Positions 33,191-45,275 of a DNA stretch of 64,000 bases are shown piece after piece (the first letter of the stretch is position 1; each line of letters opens with the position of its first letter). Where the stretch lies: assembly GCA_047967505.1 (NCBI GenBank), contig CM106541.1; one strand, 5' to 3'. The position numbers and the translations under genes were made by a program. Under the pieces are notes generated by a model. The model was not told where the DNA came from. It did not search any database and saw only the letters and a program-made list of their open reading frames with translations. This stretch comes from Dipteris shenzhenensis (taxonomy: Eukaryota; Polypodiophyta; Polypodiopsida; Gleicheniales).

Positions 33191-33520
33191 TGATGTGGCA
33201 GCCAGCGTGGCAGCCAAGGTGACGTGGCAAGCAAGGCACCAGCTGACGTGGCGCACACGTGGCAGAGGCAGTCTTGCCAGGTCAGCAGACACGTGGCACA
33301 CAGGTGACGTGGCGGCCACACGTGCGAGCTGACGTGGCAGCCAGCTCAAGTGCTGATGTGGCATAGGCGCTGATGTGGCAGTGCACAGAAAATTGCTGAT
33401 GTGCCATATGGACACGTGTTAGATGACGTGGCAGCCAGTCCCACAGATGACGTGACAGGACATGTGGTAGCTGACCTGGACTGCCAGCTAGACAGGTGGC
33501 TGAGGTGGCAGACCTGAGGT
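33191..33520. promoter_or_regulatory. Dense array of ACGT-core (G-box/C-box) motifs
   Basis: Within 330 bp, TGACGTGGC occurs exactly five times (33,220, 33,244, 33,305, 33,329, 33,424), ACACGTGGC twice (33,255, 33,289) and TGATGTGGC three times (33,191, 33,354, 33,371), with further near-matches. ACGT-core sites are bound by plant bZIP factors. GCCACGTG words also occur at 32,519, 32,718 and 32,740. The array lies 0.6 kb upstream of the Ty3/gypsy gag start and may be its LTR or leader enhancer. It is followed by CTGGTTA/CCAGAC-type repeats at 33,530-33,700. Confidence 0.6.
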
Positions 33521-34114
33521 TAAGCTAACCCCAACAGAGTTAGTTCAACTCTGGTTTAGTTAGTCTGGCCTGACTTGACTCAACCAGACCAGTCTGGTCA
33601 CTGTAACCAGACTGTGACCAGTCCAGTTGGTCCAGTTACAGACTAACCAGACCAGAACCAGTCAGTTTGGTTAGATTAACCGGTAGTTACCCATCTGGTT
33701 ACTGTTTCCCCCCCCCCCCCCCAAAAAATAAAAAAAAAGACAGTTGCAGAGACTGTTTCTGCTAGCAGTTTTTACCTATCTGAGAGAGTATTTACTGTCA
33801 AGAAAAGCAGAAAAACAGAGAAATCAGAGATTTGCAGAAAAAGAATATGTCGCCTTTGTGCTCAGGAAAAGATGAGTCAGATGCATTCTGAATGTTTTTT
33901 TGCAACAGCCAGAAAAGGGGCATTATAGTTATTGATGCCTTGGCAACTTTGTGGGTTTATGCCTTGAGTTGACAGCCCAGTACTGGCATAAGTTATGAAT
34001 GCAAGACACCTCTTGTTGAGGTAATTTTTCTCTTTGAAAAGCAAAGGCAACGTGCATCAGCTGCATACACAGTGTGTGTGAGAAACTTGCAGATCTCAGA
34101 CGAGTTGTAAGAAA

Positions 34115-35360
34115 ATGGCTCAATCACCTATCCAGTGGGATTCACAAGATAGGGATGCACATCCAAGACAGAGAAGTGTGCAACAAACTCAGCAAGAATT
34201 TGAGCAGATGGTACGCACTCGTATGGAAGAGATGGAAAATCTCAAAAGGGATCCAAGGGCTCAGCATTTGTTTCAAGCAGAAGCTATGTCTAATGCAGCA
34301 TATGATGTGCCAATGCCAGAGGCACACTCTCGTGTACAGCCAGAGAAAGAGAGATCTCATAGGGGACGGTCTCATAGCAGGAAGAGATCGAGGCATCATC
34401 ACCGATCTCCTAGTCCATCACTGCTACCTCGAGTTCGACTTCTGTATCTTCTTCTTTATCAGATAAACCATCAAGGAAAAGAAGGAAACACAAGAAGTCC
34501 AGGAAGAGTAAGTCTTCCAGAGAGACCAAGGAATTCAAAGAGGGAGGTAAATTTGTCAAGTTTATGACCTACAATGGACAGTATGGTCATACAGACAAAG
34601 CATTGCAGTTCATCAGGCAGTTTGATGCTGCATTCGGTACAGACAAGTTTTTAGAATCCTCCAAGTTAAGAATGGTTAGTTTGCACTTGACAGCGACAGC
34701 TAGTGCATGGTGGAGTGCACAGACCACAGATGGGTCAGCCCCAAAGAAGTGGAAGGACTTCAAGAAAGCCTTCTACCAGCAGTTTATGCCTAAACAGTTT
34801 AGAGATCATGTTCTTCAAGATTGGGACAGTTTGCATATGAATGCAGGAGATACAGTGGATGTGTACAACCAAAAGTTTTGGGATGCTTATTTGCAGGTTG
34901 CACCTTTCAAAAAGATCTCCAAAGGAACTCAAATGAGAAAGTACAGAGCAGGTCTTAGTCTAAGAATCCAGGTAGTAGTGAATGCTTTGGGGGCAAAGAA
35001 CATTCAAGACCTTATGCATTCAGCTTCAGTAGCTAGTCTTGTGCCGTTACAAGATCCATCTACAGTACTATCCTTGCATGCAGGACGTGCTGAAAGAAGG
35101 AAAACTGATTTTTCAAAATTAGAAAAGAAAGAGTATCCCAAGGTTGAAAAGAAAGGGTTTTAGCCTTAGAAGCCGAGGGGTACTCAGTTTTTAAAGTCAT
35201 ATAAAGGCAAATCTCCATTCACCCCTGAACAGATAGCTGAATTCCGTAGAGATGGGAAATGCTTCAAGTGCAGCAAAGAGGGGCATGCGGCTGCCCAGTG
35301 CCCAGAAAAGCCTTCAACTTCGAAGGGAAAAGAGGCAGAGAAGCCACGGGGACCGCAAAA
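34115..35360 (+). pseudogene. Ty3/gypsy gag with zinc knuckle, decayed
   Basis: Starts at the ATG at 34,115 (MAQSPIQWDSQ). An arginine/serine-rich segment (RSHRGRSHSRKRSRHHHRS) is followed by a one-base frameshift near 34,415. The gag core continues in another frame (FVKFMTYNGQYGHTDKAL...). TAG codons at 35,161 and 35,167 precede the zinc knuckle CFKCSKEGHAAAQC (C-x2-C-x4-H-x4-C). No 5' LTR matching the 3' LTR start was found upstream. Confidence 0.85.
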
Positions 35361-38318
35361 GCCAATGGCAGGAGGAATTCCTGATATACAGGGTCATGTT
35401 TCAAACCCAGAAGAACGAGAATTGCTGCTATCATGGGGCAAAGTCAGAGACCAACAAGCGCTAATTTTATTTGATCCAAGGGCTAGTGATAATTTCATAT
35501 CAGAGGACCTAGCCCTGAGGCTGGGAATAAAGACGGAGGAGTTGGGCAGGGCTTTGGATGCCGATCAGATGTTCTGTGGGAATCCTGTGCCAGTCACTCC
35601 CTTGATAGGGAAGCTCCGTCTTCATGTATAGAGTTATGTGGATCAAGAAGACTTCTTCATTTCTCCACTAAAACATCATGATGTAGTCTTGGGAATGCCT
35701 TGGTTTCATGGCAAGGCAGTGAAGTTGACTCTTTCTGAAAGAGTCTGGAGTTTGTGCATAGGGGGAAAAACCAGCGTTTAGTTGCCAGGAATAAAGGGGA
35801 GACTATCCCCATTGTATCTGATGTTACATGTGGTAAAGCAATAATGTCTGCAATTTTCGCGTACATGGTTTTTGTAAAAGAAAAAGAAAATGATATGCAT
35901 GCTGAAATGAACGATGCAGACAAAGATAAATTTCAGTTTCTTGTAAACTTTAAAGATTGCTTTTCCGATGCTTTGCCAGGGGAGTTACCCCCAGAGAGAC
36001 AAAAAGATCATTAGATAGAGTTAATGCCTGGTAGTGAGCCACCAAACAGACCACCTTATAGAGTTAGTGCGACTCAGAGAGAGGAGATTATGGCTCAGGT
36101 ACAGGACTTGCTGTCCAGAGGGTTGATTCAGCCCAGTTCTTCTCCTTTTTGTTCCCATGTACTGCTAGTATAGAAGAAAGATGGCTCCTTCCGTATGTGT
36201 GTCGATTACCGCGCACTGAACAAAATGACCATCAAGAATAGATTCCCTATTCCGCGCATTGATGATGTGCTGGATCAATTAAATGGAGCTTCAGTTTTCA
36301 GCAGGATAGACTTGAAGAGTGGCTATCATCAAGTCAGGATACAACCACAAGATGTGCATAAGACAGCTTTTCGCACTACATTCGGGTTGTATGAATACTT
36401 AGTGATGCCTTTTGGGTTGACAAATGCTCCAGCCACATTCAATAGAATGATGGATCGCATCTTCCGAAAGTACAAGCATTTCATGGGTACTTTCTTTGAT
36501 GATATCCTAGTCTTTTCAAAGACAGAAGAAGAGCACAGGAAACATCTTGCTTTGGTATTTCAAGAACTTTGAAATCATCAACTTTTTACCAATAGCAAGA
36601 AAAGTGAATTTTTCTTGGAAGAGATCCATTATGTGGGGCATATAGTATCCAAGAATGGGATACAAATGGATCCTGCAAAGATCCGAGCCATCCAAGAATG
36701 GCCTGAGTTGAAAACTGTGCATGAAGTCCGTAGTTTTTTGGGACTTTGCTCCTATTATAGGAGATTTATCAGGCATTTTGCTGATATCGCAGCTCCATTA
36801 CATGACCTTGCTAAGAAAAATGCAGCCTTCACATGGGGAATATCACAGAAGAAAGCATTCAATACACTCAAGGAGAAGTTGACTACAGAGCCTATTCTTG
36901 TAGTACCGGATCTTTATCAACCTTTTGATGTTGATTGCGATGCTTGTGGAGAGTGTGTTGGGGCTGCATTACATCAGAATGGACATGTGGTAGCCTACGA
37001 GAGTTGAAGATTGCGTGATGTTGAAAGATATCTGGGAATCTATGACAAAGAGTTATTGGCTGTAATTCATGCCATTCATACATGGAAGCACTATCTTTTG
37101 GGTGCATTTTTGACTGTTAAAACAGATCACCAAAGTCTAAGATACTTTTTGACTCAGACCAAGCTTTCCGAGAAGCATATGAAATGGGCAAACATGCTGT
37201 CAATGTATCATTTTCAGATTGTCCATACCCCAGGAATTTGGAACAGAGTGGCAGATGCCTTGTCCCGAAGACCCCAGGTCAATAATGTGACTATTGCTTA
37301 TCATCAGGACCTAAAAGGCATGAGGGAGCAATATGCTAGTGATGCAGATTTTGGTGAGATTTTACAGCAAATGCAAGAGGGGCAATCCACCAGTCACTAT
37401 TCCCTGAAAGATGGGTATCTAATGAAAGATGATTGCCTATGCATCACCCAGGAGATGAGGAAAAAGATTTTGGAGGAATGCCATGCACCTCCCTATGCTG
37501 GACACAGAGGAATTACAGCAACAACTCTAGCACTAGAGAGGTATTTCTTTTGGCCAGGGATGCGGAAAGATATACATCAGTCTGTTATTGAATGCATTAC
37601 GTGTCAGAAAGTGAAGTATGATAGACGGAAGGCACCTGGCCTACTTATGCCTCTTCCCGTGCCTCAGGCACCATGGGAAAGTATTACAATGGACTTTATT
37701 TTTGATTTGCCAAGATCAAAGTCAGGGAATGATGGGATTTGGACTATCATTGATAGATTCAGCAAGCAAGCTCATTTCATTCCGGTTCGCAAAACCATAA
37801 AGGCAGATCATATGGCTAAGCTTTTCATGGCACAGATCTTTAAGCACCATGGTATGCCTAAGTCCATTGTTAGTGATCGAGATCCCAAAATGACCAGTCT
37901 GTTCTGGAGAGCTTTATTTGATAACATGGGGACGAATCTGAATTTTTCTTCTTCTTTCCATCCCCAGACAGATGGTCAAAGTGAAGTAGCAAATTCTACA
38001 GCATTGGATATGCTGAAATGCTACATGGGTGACCAAGGTTTAGATTGGGAAAAGTACCTATCATTGGTAGAGTTTGCTTACAATAATACAGTACACAGCT
38101 CTACAGGGAAAGCCCCCTTTGAGGTCATTTATGGGAAGGTGATTTTGCCACCTATCTTGAGGACTCTGTACGCAAAGGCCCTCAGGGCAAGGTATCTTGT
38201 AAAATTCAAGAATTATACGGCATTAGATGCCAAGTGGATGGACGAAGACATGTTATCTGATCATCCACAGCTTTTGGATGTTTACAAGGAAGCTTTTCAG
38301 TTGAGGTCAACTGAATAG
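35361..38318 (+). pseudogene. Ty3/gypsy (chromovirus) pol: protease, RT, RNase H, integrase, partial chromodomain
   Basis: The protease block is ILFDPRASDNFIS, so the usual D-S/P-G-A is now DPRA. RT has [33 protein letters not shown] and the catalytic [10 protein letters not shown]. RNase H keeps DVDCDACG, YDKELLAV, KTDHQSLRYF and NRVADALSR. Integrase has the HHCC zinc finger and MDFIFDLP, SDRDPKM and HPQTDGQSE (D,D,E). After FEVIYGK about 100 or more residues are missing in frame. The last part, ARYLVKFKNYTALDAKWMDED, is a chromodomain remnant. Lesions: a one-base deletion near 35,750, TAG at 35,629, 36,012 and 36,171, and TGA at 36,570 and 37,005. Confidence 0.92.
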
Positions 38319-38600
38319 AAGCCGAGGGGATGTCACCACAATGTAAATATCCTAAGTCAAAGTATAGTTGATCATTTATTTGATCATAATTAAAGAGTTT
38401 TATATGTGTTAATTAGTAATGTAGAAATTGACAAGTGGCTTGTTGCCAAGAAAGGGAGCCTGAGAGCTCATGTAATAATCATTCATTCACGTTTTGGATT
38501 TTTCATGTATGTACAGCGTCTACGTTGAACTCTTGTAACAGATTCTCTCTTCAAGAAATAAAATACCTTCGGGGGGGTCCAGCCCGATGATTGTCCTGGG
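38317..38600 (+). repeat. Polypurine tract and start of Ty3/gypsy 3' LTR
   Basis: AGAAGCCGAGGGGA (38,317-38,330) directly follows the pol end and is followed by TGTCACCACAATG, a typical LTR start with TG. The right end is uncertain because no 5' copy exists in the window to compare. Confidence 0.6.
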
Positions 38601-39017
38601 CCCTAGTGAATTTGTTGAGAGAGGGAGAGAAATGAAAGAGTCTTTGCTGTATTTTACGTGGAGGGTTTTGGCTATCCTCTACGGGTAGATTACATTAGGT
38701 TTCATGGGGCATTGGCTCTTTCATTGATGGTGCTGCTGCTGCGTTGCTGGCCGATGGAGATAGCACCTCTGGAGTTCGTGTCTTAGCTTCCAAGGTCCAT
38801 GATATTGCTGAGAAAATACCGATCAGTCGTTGGGTTGGAGATGGCACTATTCTCAGACTCAATCGTTGACTGCTCTATGCTTTGTTTCTTTCTCTCTTGG
38901 TCTTTGAAAGGAGTAGAGATCACTCCTTATACTCTCCCGAACTCTCTCACAACAACAAAAATCTCTCTTTAATGAGTTATACAACACTCATCTACGTAGC
39001 CTTTGTGGGCAACCTAT
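38601..39017 (-). other. Leader region of the minus-strand LTR element
   Basis: Sequence downstream of the primer site in the minus sense. No gag ATG with an open frame could be followed. Confidence 0.35.
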
Positions 39018-39029
39018 GCTCTGATACCA
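39018..39029 (-). promoter_or_regulatory. Primer-binding site (initiator-Met tRNA)
   Basis: Minus-strand TGGTATCAGAGC, directly abutting the 5' LTR end; exact match to the standard plant copia primer site. Confidence 0.9.
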
Positions 39030-39371
39030 TGTGAAAGATCCAATATATGATCGCTACTAAGCCTAGTGCACACAAGATCAACGGAAGAACTAAGGAGGCT
39101 CAAAGCACACTGAATAAGACATGAGAGGGAGATAGCAAATCTATATCTCTTGCAATGTGTGTGTACTCAACAATACATGATAGGCCACTTATATAGAGAG
39201 TGCCCTTTGAATAGTCAACCATGAGGGATCCTCTCATCCACATCTCTCCTTGTGGATATCCTTGATCCACATCTCCACATCATGTAGTCCACATCCTAGG
39301 GTGGCTACTTTAAATCTTTCTTATACCATACCTTAGCCTCTAATATGTGCTCATGGCACCATATCTCAACA
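39030..39371 (-). repeat. 5' LTR of the minus-strand element
   Basis: 342 bp with TG..CA ends. A TATATAAG box in the minus sense lies at 39,195-39,188. The adjacent primer site ends at 39,029. Confidence 0.9.
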
Positions 39372-39489
39372 GTACGGCCGTCGAGAGGGAGAGGTACGGC
39401 CAACCGGAGGGAGAGGGAAGGAAAAGAAGGGAGGAGAGGGGGGGAAGGGGTGAGAGAGACGAGGGGTGAGAGAGAGAAGACGGGGAAGG

Positions 39490-39550
<61 letters not shown>
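39490..39550. repeat. (GT)n(GA)n microsatellite at a LINE 3' end
   Basis: GT run 39,490-39,509 followed by GA run to 39,550. It directly abuts the LINE 3' end on the minus strand, with the same arrangement at 49,604-49,690. Confidence 0.9.
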
Positions 39551-39552
<2 letters not shown>

Positions 39553-40245
39553 TATTAACGTCTGCAGGAGGCCTCGCGGGCTATGAGACAAAGTACGTAG
39601 AAGAGAAACTCATACGAGCCTTAATGGGCTGGAGCAAAGGGCGTGTTAAGGCCTTTGCTGAGTACTAATCTATACGGATTTAATGAGCTCAGTCAAAGCA
39701 AATTGAGAGCTGGGACTCAGAAGCCAAAGACCGGCACCGTGGTGGCTCTCCGGTGAGTTGTGAAAATATCTGGGATCTACTTCTGTCGGGCTGTCTCCCG
39801 CTGTGGCGGGGGGCGTGGTCTCTGTGATCTCTGAACCCGCTGAGCTATGTCCAGAGTGATCCCTCATCACAGTCTTCATTGAGGAAATCTATGATAGGAT
39901 GGACGCCAATAGAGTGTGCTCTAGCTGCTCTTCGTGTTGTGAGTGGTCTGTGCGTCCCCCTCTTGACGGCATCGTGTCGGCTCCCTCTGTTGGTCTAGGC
40001 TGCCCTCATATCAGCTAATCCTCCTCCTCTATCCTGCTGGGCCGTGGAGCTGACTCCAATGCATAGAAGTCTGCGATGCGTCGCTGTGCTAGGTTAGCCT
40101 CTGTAACATGTGGCTTGGTCACCTCCTTCTGCTCTTTGATCGATTGTAGTAGTGTCTCCCTATAGTGTGTGGGAGAGAGATTGCCAACAATTGAGAAAAG
40201 AGCATCGGGCAGCCAAATCATTCCCACACCTTTACCTCTTCCTTG
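39551..40245 (-). pseudogene. 5'-truncated LINE, 3' end only
   Basis: Minus-strand frame 40,227-40,015 (YRETLLQSIKEQKEVTKPHV, QRRIADFYALESA) aligns with the C-terminus of the larger LINE at 50,162-50,400 (HRDILMQQTREHQETRPQV, QTRVTDFYASESA). The terminal sequence ATTAACGTCTGCAGG...TATGAGACAAAG is shared. Only the last 0.7 kb is present, as expected for 5'-truncated LINE insertions. Confidence 0.8.
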
Positions 40246-40550
40246 GATTTGTTATATCTTTGATGAGAACTATTCTCCACCTAGGTCGTCATATTCCAAT
40301 CACCCCTAACAAGGCATCCTTCCCTCGATTTGGGATACCAAGAAACCAATGACTAGAGCGTATGAAAAAGGAAATGGGACCCCCAATTATCCATTGTGGA
40401 TGCTCAAGCTTTCGAAAAAGTGGCACTTTCAATGGGCACATTTCTTACCATCCCTCCTGTTGCCTTTACCAGCAACCAGAGCCTGGGTTCTATCGGACTG
40501 TAGGAAGGATTTACTAAATAGTGTTGATGTGAAGGTTCTTGGAGGGTTTG

Positions 40551-40855
40551 TTGTGGTCTTTAATAGTACGGTTTGGTCCCTTCCTAGACGCCTGGCACAT
40601 ATGCCATCATGGGGGGCATTTTGTTACATCTAGAGTGGACAAGGATGTTTCTACCCTTGGAGAATTCCTGATGTTGTCTTCGTTGGATCCGAATCTGAAA
40701 TGAAGCTAGAGAACCGCAAGATTAATTTACCAAATCATGTTGCTGTGGTCTTTAAGTAAGGTTTGGTCCCTTCCTAGACGCAAGCTACATATGCCATCAG
40801 GAGAACATTTTGCCAACATCTTTCTAGAGTGGACAAGAGGCTTCTATCCCTGAGG
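40551..40855. repeat. Imperfect duplication, period about 195 bp
   Basis: GGTTTGGTCCCTTCCTAGACG and the following 80 bp occur at about 40,568 and again at 40,759 with scattered changes and a small deletion. Confidence 0.75.
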
Positions 40856-42163
40856 CTCTAGTTCATCCCCTTGAGAGTAGGGGTCCGAAAGGCGAGAGCT
40901 TCCAATAATGTCTTCACTAAAGCCGAATCTGAAATCAAAGCTATTAGACTGGTGGTTATTGCTTCCCCTTTGAAAGGGATTGACACTTCTTTTGATTGGA
41001 TACCGTTGGGGAAAATGAAGCGGCTCCTTCCCACCCCATAGAGTTTTCTCCTCCCATGGATACCTTGACGCCTGAGGTGGTGAAAAAGGAGAGAGTTCTT
41101 GACTATGGGGATAGGGTTCATTTAACCTCCCGACTTCAAGTGATTTGCTAGACTGCTTCCTCTTTCAAATCGGGCAGCTAAACAAAATATCAACGAAGGA
41201 TGTTGCTAGGGGTTTACACTTTACTCTTGATAGGAATGAAGTTGGTTGATTGGTTTTACTTTCTTTTTGCAATGGAAATTATCTCCTCTGTGGGTGGTAA
41301 CAGTTTTCTGCCTTAATGATGTATTGCTCGATTTTGGCACATAATCCCTATATAAGGTAGCCCTGCACGAGTTGCTCTCTACAAATCAAGCCCGGTTTCA
41401 TCCTTTTGCAAGAAACTAAGTTAACTGATTTTTATTCCACATAGATTGCAAAAGTTTTTCTTGGTTGTTTTGGTTTCTATTCCAATCCGTTGTAGGGCGA
41501 CAAAGGGGTTTGTGTTTTGATCCAACGACATTGGCAAGCCCCACTTCTGTGAAGGATTTGGGTGGTAGAGCCATGCTTTAAATGTCTCCAAAGAAGAAAA
41601 TCTAGACTGGAGACTCAGTAGAAATGAACTTGTCAAGGGAAAACGAAGGGGTCTAGGGGATTGGAAGTACCATTGTCATTTAAAAGAAAGTGGGCATCGA
41701 CATAGATGATCTCTTACCCGTTCCAACTTCCAATGCCACGAGTGCTAGGTAGAACCCTTTACCGATGAATTGTAAAGAATCGGCAGGCAGGGGAGAATGT
41801 AGGTCCAAGACAAACTGATTCTCTATGTCCTGAAACGTAGGAAGGCGAGATAAACACTGCACACAAAAATTAACGAAATGTGTCCATACGAGGGGTTTAG
41901 GTTATGTCTCTGCAATTCAATGAATGATAAAACCTATGAGTCTAGGGTTGAATTTCTAGAACTTACTTCCATATATTACAAGCATTGCTGCATAAAATAA
42001 TTGTCTTGAAAAGAAGCATGTGATGGCTTGGACAGCAACACTGTGCACACACCCATACTAGCATTTTTTTCATTTCTTTTCTAAAAAATGCTGCCAGCAT
42101 TTCTTAGGCTCAGCTTTCTATTTCTGTATCGTAATTGACACCATACTTTGTAATCTTATCTAG

Positions 42164-42335
42164 CAAGGAGGGCCAATGTGATATGAAGAAAATTTGTGTG
42201 AGTGGAATGCCGTACGACACAGCTGAAGAGGATATCTTAGAGTTCTTTGCTGAATGTGGTTCTATTGCTGAGGTAAATTGCAGCAGATTTTCCGACACTG
42301 CAAGATTTAAAGGTCTTGCGTTCATTACATTTAAG
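42164..42335 (+). CDS. PHIP1: PHIP1-like gene exon 2: most of RRM1
   Basis: Encodes residues 200-257. The acceptor CTTATCTAG|C supplies the single base that completes codon 200 with the two bases of exon 1. RRM1 opens with the RNP2-like KKICVSGMPY and continues EEDILEFFAECGSIAEV to the RNP1-like FKGLAFITF. The donor is TTTAAG|GTACCA, phase 0. Both flanks leave the RRM fold without intron loss, so the boundaries are well constrained. Confidence 0.9.
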
Positions 42336-43989
42336 GTACCACAGCATTTATTTTGTTGTAAGACTCATTTCATCACAGTCAAGTAAACATAGCTTTTATT
42401 TGGTTGTGAGGCCGATTTCTCCTACATTGCTGATTTTGTTATGATTTTCAACACAAAGAGATTTGAAGTCAGCCGATTATTATGTACAAGGTATACATGA
42501 TAATGGCATTTCTTGTGCCCAGTATTCAACTTTTTTGGTCTTTATTGTAGCCAATGTGATGCAATATTATTGTTGGGTTGAGGAGATGTGGTTAACATAT
42601 AAACATTGTGACACGTCTACGTGGTGGATTGTGCAGTAAATGATTTACTGATGTATGTGGTTTATAATTGTTTGTGCCAGGGTAGCTCTTGGAAGTGCTT
42701 CCATGAGTTTAGAATTTAGATCAAGTTAGTCCATTGTTAAGATGAACCAGGTCATGAGATTGTTGCACCTTTAAGACTTTAAAAGACCCATGATGGTACC
42801 AACACATGAGCCCATAGAGGTATTCATAAGATTGACAATCCCCTTACATCAAGAATCGGAGATGGGTGCTAATTTTAGTATTGTGTTCTTGGGGCGGTGT
42901 GACATGAGAAGTCCCATGGGAAACTGATTTTTTACAACAAACCAATTAATGGAACTATCTCCCAGATTTGCTAGGCCCTAGCCTTGGTCCCTAATGCATC
43001 CATTAGCATGGAAACATACGTGTACTACATTGAGCAAGAGAGCCCTAAAAGGCCTCTAGGTCAAGATGTGACATGCTAAAAAGCACAAAAGGACATACAC
43101 ACTCCAATGAGGCTCATTTCATTAGCTGGCTATTCTGGAGCCATTGCAATCCCAAACTTTGCATCATTGTACGCACAATCACTCCCCCTCTCTCCTCTTT
43201 AAGGTAGCTATTACACTCGCCCTCAGATTGTAACCTAGAGTAATCCTGACGATCTCTCTCTCATCAACTTAAAAGGAAGGAATGCTTGACCAAAAACAGC
43301 ACCAAACAGCAGGCATCTTTAAAAACACTTTAGTTGTCTTTTTCAATTGAAGCATCAGCATTGTATGAGTTACAAGATAAAGCAGAATCTGTTAATCATT
43401 AGGCAGTAACGTAAATAATCCTATGTATATCTAGTAATACAAATGGTTTTGAAAGAGAGAACTGCCCCATATCCCGATCAGGGGTAGGAAATTCAAGCAG
43501 ATCACAATCAATCAGCACAATCATAAGATCATCTGCAGCAGGGAGGTCTAGTATTCAATTAGGAGTACACTCTCTTGGCAGCATACCTTCACCAGGAAGA
43601 AGAGTTGGAGCAGCATCTTGGCAGCCCGCTGAAGGTGCTTGCAGGCTGACTGATTTTTGTTGGTGCCCGACGGAGGTAGAAGAAAGCACTTCGAGGTGCC
43701 AGGGGTCCACATCTAGGCAGTACAGTGGCTGTCAGATGGTGGCACACTGAGCAGACTCTTTGTATCAGGTTTTGTCCATTTTGGAGCAATCTATTCATGT
43801 ATTGGCTGTTCTATTCTTCTGTGCATTGTTCAAGATCTTATTGGGTGCGGGGTGTAAATGGAATGCGAGGGAGCAAACAACAGCTGAGAGTACATGAATA
43901 CTTGCAAATGGATAATGAGAAAGTACAAGTGGTGGCCAATTTAGGCCCCAAACTCTTCAAGTGTCCGAGTGAGTATACTTCAGTTATTG

Positions 43990-45275
43990 CACGGTTATCA
44001 TACATGGCAAAACGATGACCGTCAAAAAGAACTCTGAAGCCATTTTGTGGAGATGACTGAAATAGAAATCAGATTCTTCATCAAGTGTCACTGTATCACG
44101 TGACACTGATGTGACCAGCACCTCACCAATCCCTTTCACGGGATAAGCTGCATTGTTGGCACAAGTGACAATGCCCCCATGTGGAGCATCACTCTAGGAC
44201 TGACATAGATATTTGCAAGAGGTAATGTGCTTAGAAGCACCGCTGTCAAAATACCCGGCAGACTTAGAATCTGAAATAGATAAAGCTGAAGCATGCATGT
44301 CCGGATTGTAGTGGCAGGTCACAACAAATGCTCACTCATCCTTAGCCAAGTTTGCTGCCTCATGAGGGTGATCATGGGCAGTGGGAACATGTGTGACAGG
44401 AAGACCATTATGCTGTTTTTTTTTTCTCTAGAGCAATGAGCTTCCAACATTCAGAGATGCCATGGCCGGGCTTCCTGCAATAATCACCACTCATATATTT
44501 CTTCTCGTCAATAGGAGACGAAGACGATGAGGTTGCTGTAATTTTTCTCCCCTTTGTCTTCATCCTTGTGGTCCGTGGCAAAGGCCTGATCTGCTGAGTA
44601 GAGGCAGTCCTCTTTCTATTTTGACGGCTACTCCAGGAGAACAAGCTGATTGAAAGAATAGTGGTTGGGTTTACCCATGGTGACTAGCCTCAATGTCCTA
44701 GCAAATCCTTGGTATGAGTTAGGGAGCCCATCAAGTGTTGTAGATGCTACATGTGAAGCTGGGGCAATCTCATCAACATTGATGAGTTGCTCTCTATAAT
44801 CCTTAATTTATGTGAGGTAGGCATCCATGCTGTCTCCTTCGTTCACCTTAACACCATTGAGTTGCTTGCACATATAGGCAACCTTGGCCTCATTCTGAAT
44901 TTGATAGAGGTTGGCCAAAATATCCCATGCAGCCTTGGCTGTCTTGCAAGACCGAGTGTGAGGTATAACCTCTCTTTTCAGCAATCGCTGCATGTGCCTG
45001 TCCATCTCTCTGATCTCAACGAATCTGTTCAGGTGTGGTTGGCATTGCAGCAGGCACTGCGGGAGTATTGGTAGATGAACCAAAAGTGGCAGTAGTAGTG
45101 GCTGCGGGTGCAGTAGATGCATGTGCTGAAGAGACAGGTCTAGTCTTTGATCTAGATACAATTCCCCAAAAGTTTGTGGACACCAACAGGTGTCGCACGA
45201 AGTACGACCACATGGGATAGTTGGTACCATCCTATCCTCAAGTGCAAGCATTCTAAATGACTCATGGTTTGCCAT
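43990..45275 (-). pseudogene. Ty1/copia gag and protease, decayed
   Basis: Minus-strand gag starts at the ATG at 45,275 (MANHESFRMLALEDRM). A later block reads AWDILANLYQIQNEAKVAYM and NEGDSMDAYLT. A zinc-knuckle remnant DYCRKPGHGISEC near 44,460 has lost its first Cys. A protease-like DSGAS lies near 44,245. Several stops and shifts are present. It belongs to the same family as the plus-strand copy at 55,035-55,900. Confidence 0.7.

Larger units (their letters stand above)
31542..39371 (-). mobile_element. LTR retrotransposon, minus strand, with intact ends and target duplication
   Basis: Two LTRs (39,030-39,371 as 5' and 31,542-31,865 as 3') start TGTTGAGATATGG and end TTTCACA. Inside the 5' LTR follows the primer site TGGTATCAGAGC (39,029-39,018). 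Just before the 3' LTR is the polypurine tract AAGGGGAGG. The flanks carry the same 5 bp, GTACG, at 31,537-31,541 and 39,372-39,376. No gag or pol of its own can be seen on the minus strand. Most of the interior is a plus-strand Ty3/gypsy element, so this is either a non-autonomous element or one whose genes were lost when the gypsy element inserted. Confidence 0.88.
25142..42163 (+). other. Intron 1 of the PHIP1-like gene (17,022 bp)
   Basis: Donor GTACGT, acceptor CTTATCTAG. It contains the duplicated 0.65-kb repeat, palindrome arrays, a LINE tail, a Penelope-like RT, the nested LTR elements and a second LINE tail, each listed separately. The stretches 25,142-26,740 and 40,860-42,163 show nothing recognisable apart from the doubtful fragment at 25,674-25,955. 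An imperfect duplication lies at 40,551-40,855. Confidence 0.75.
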
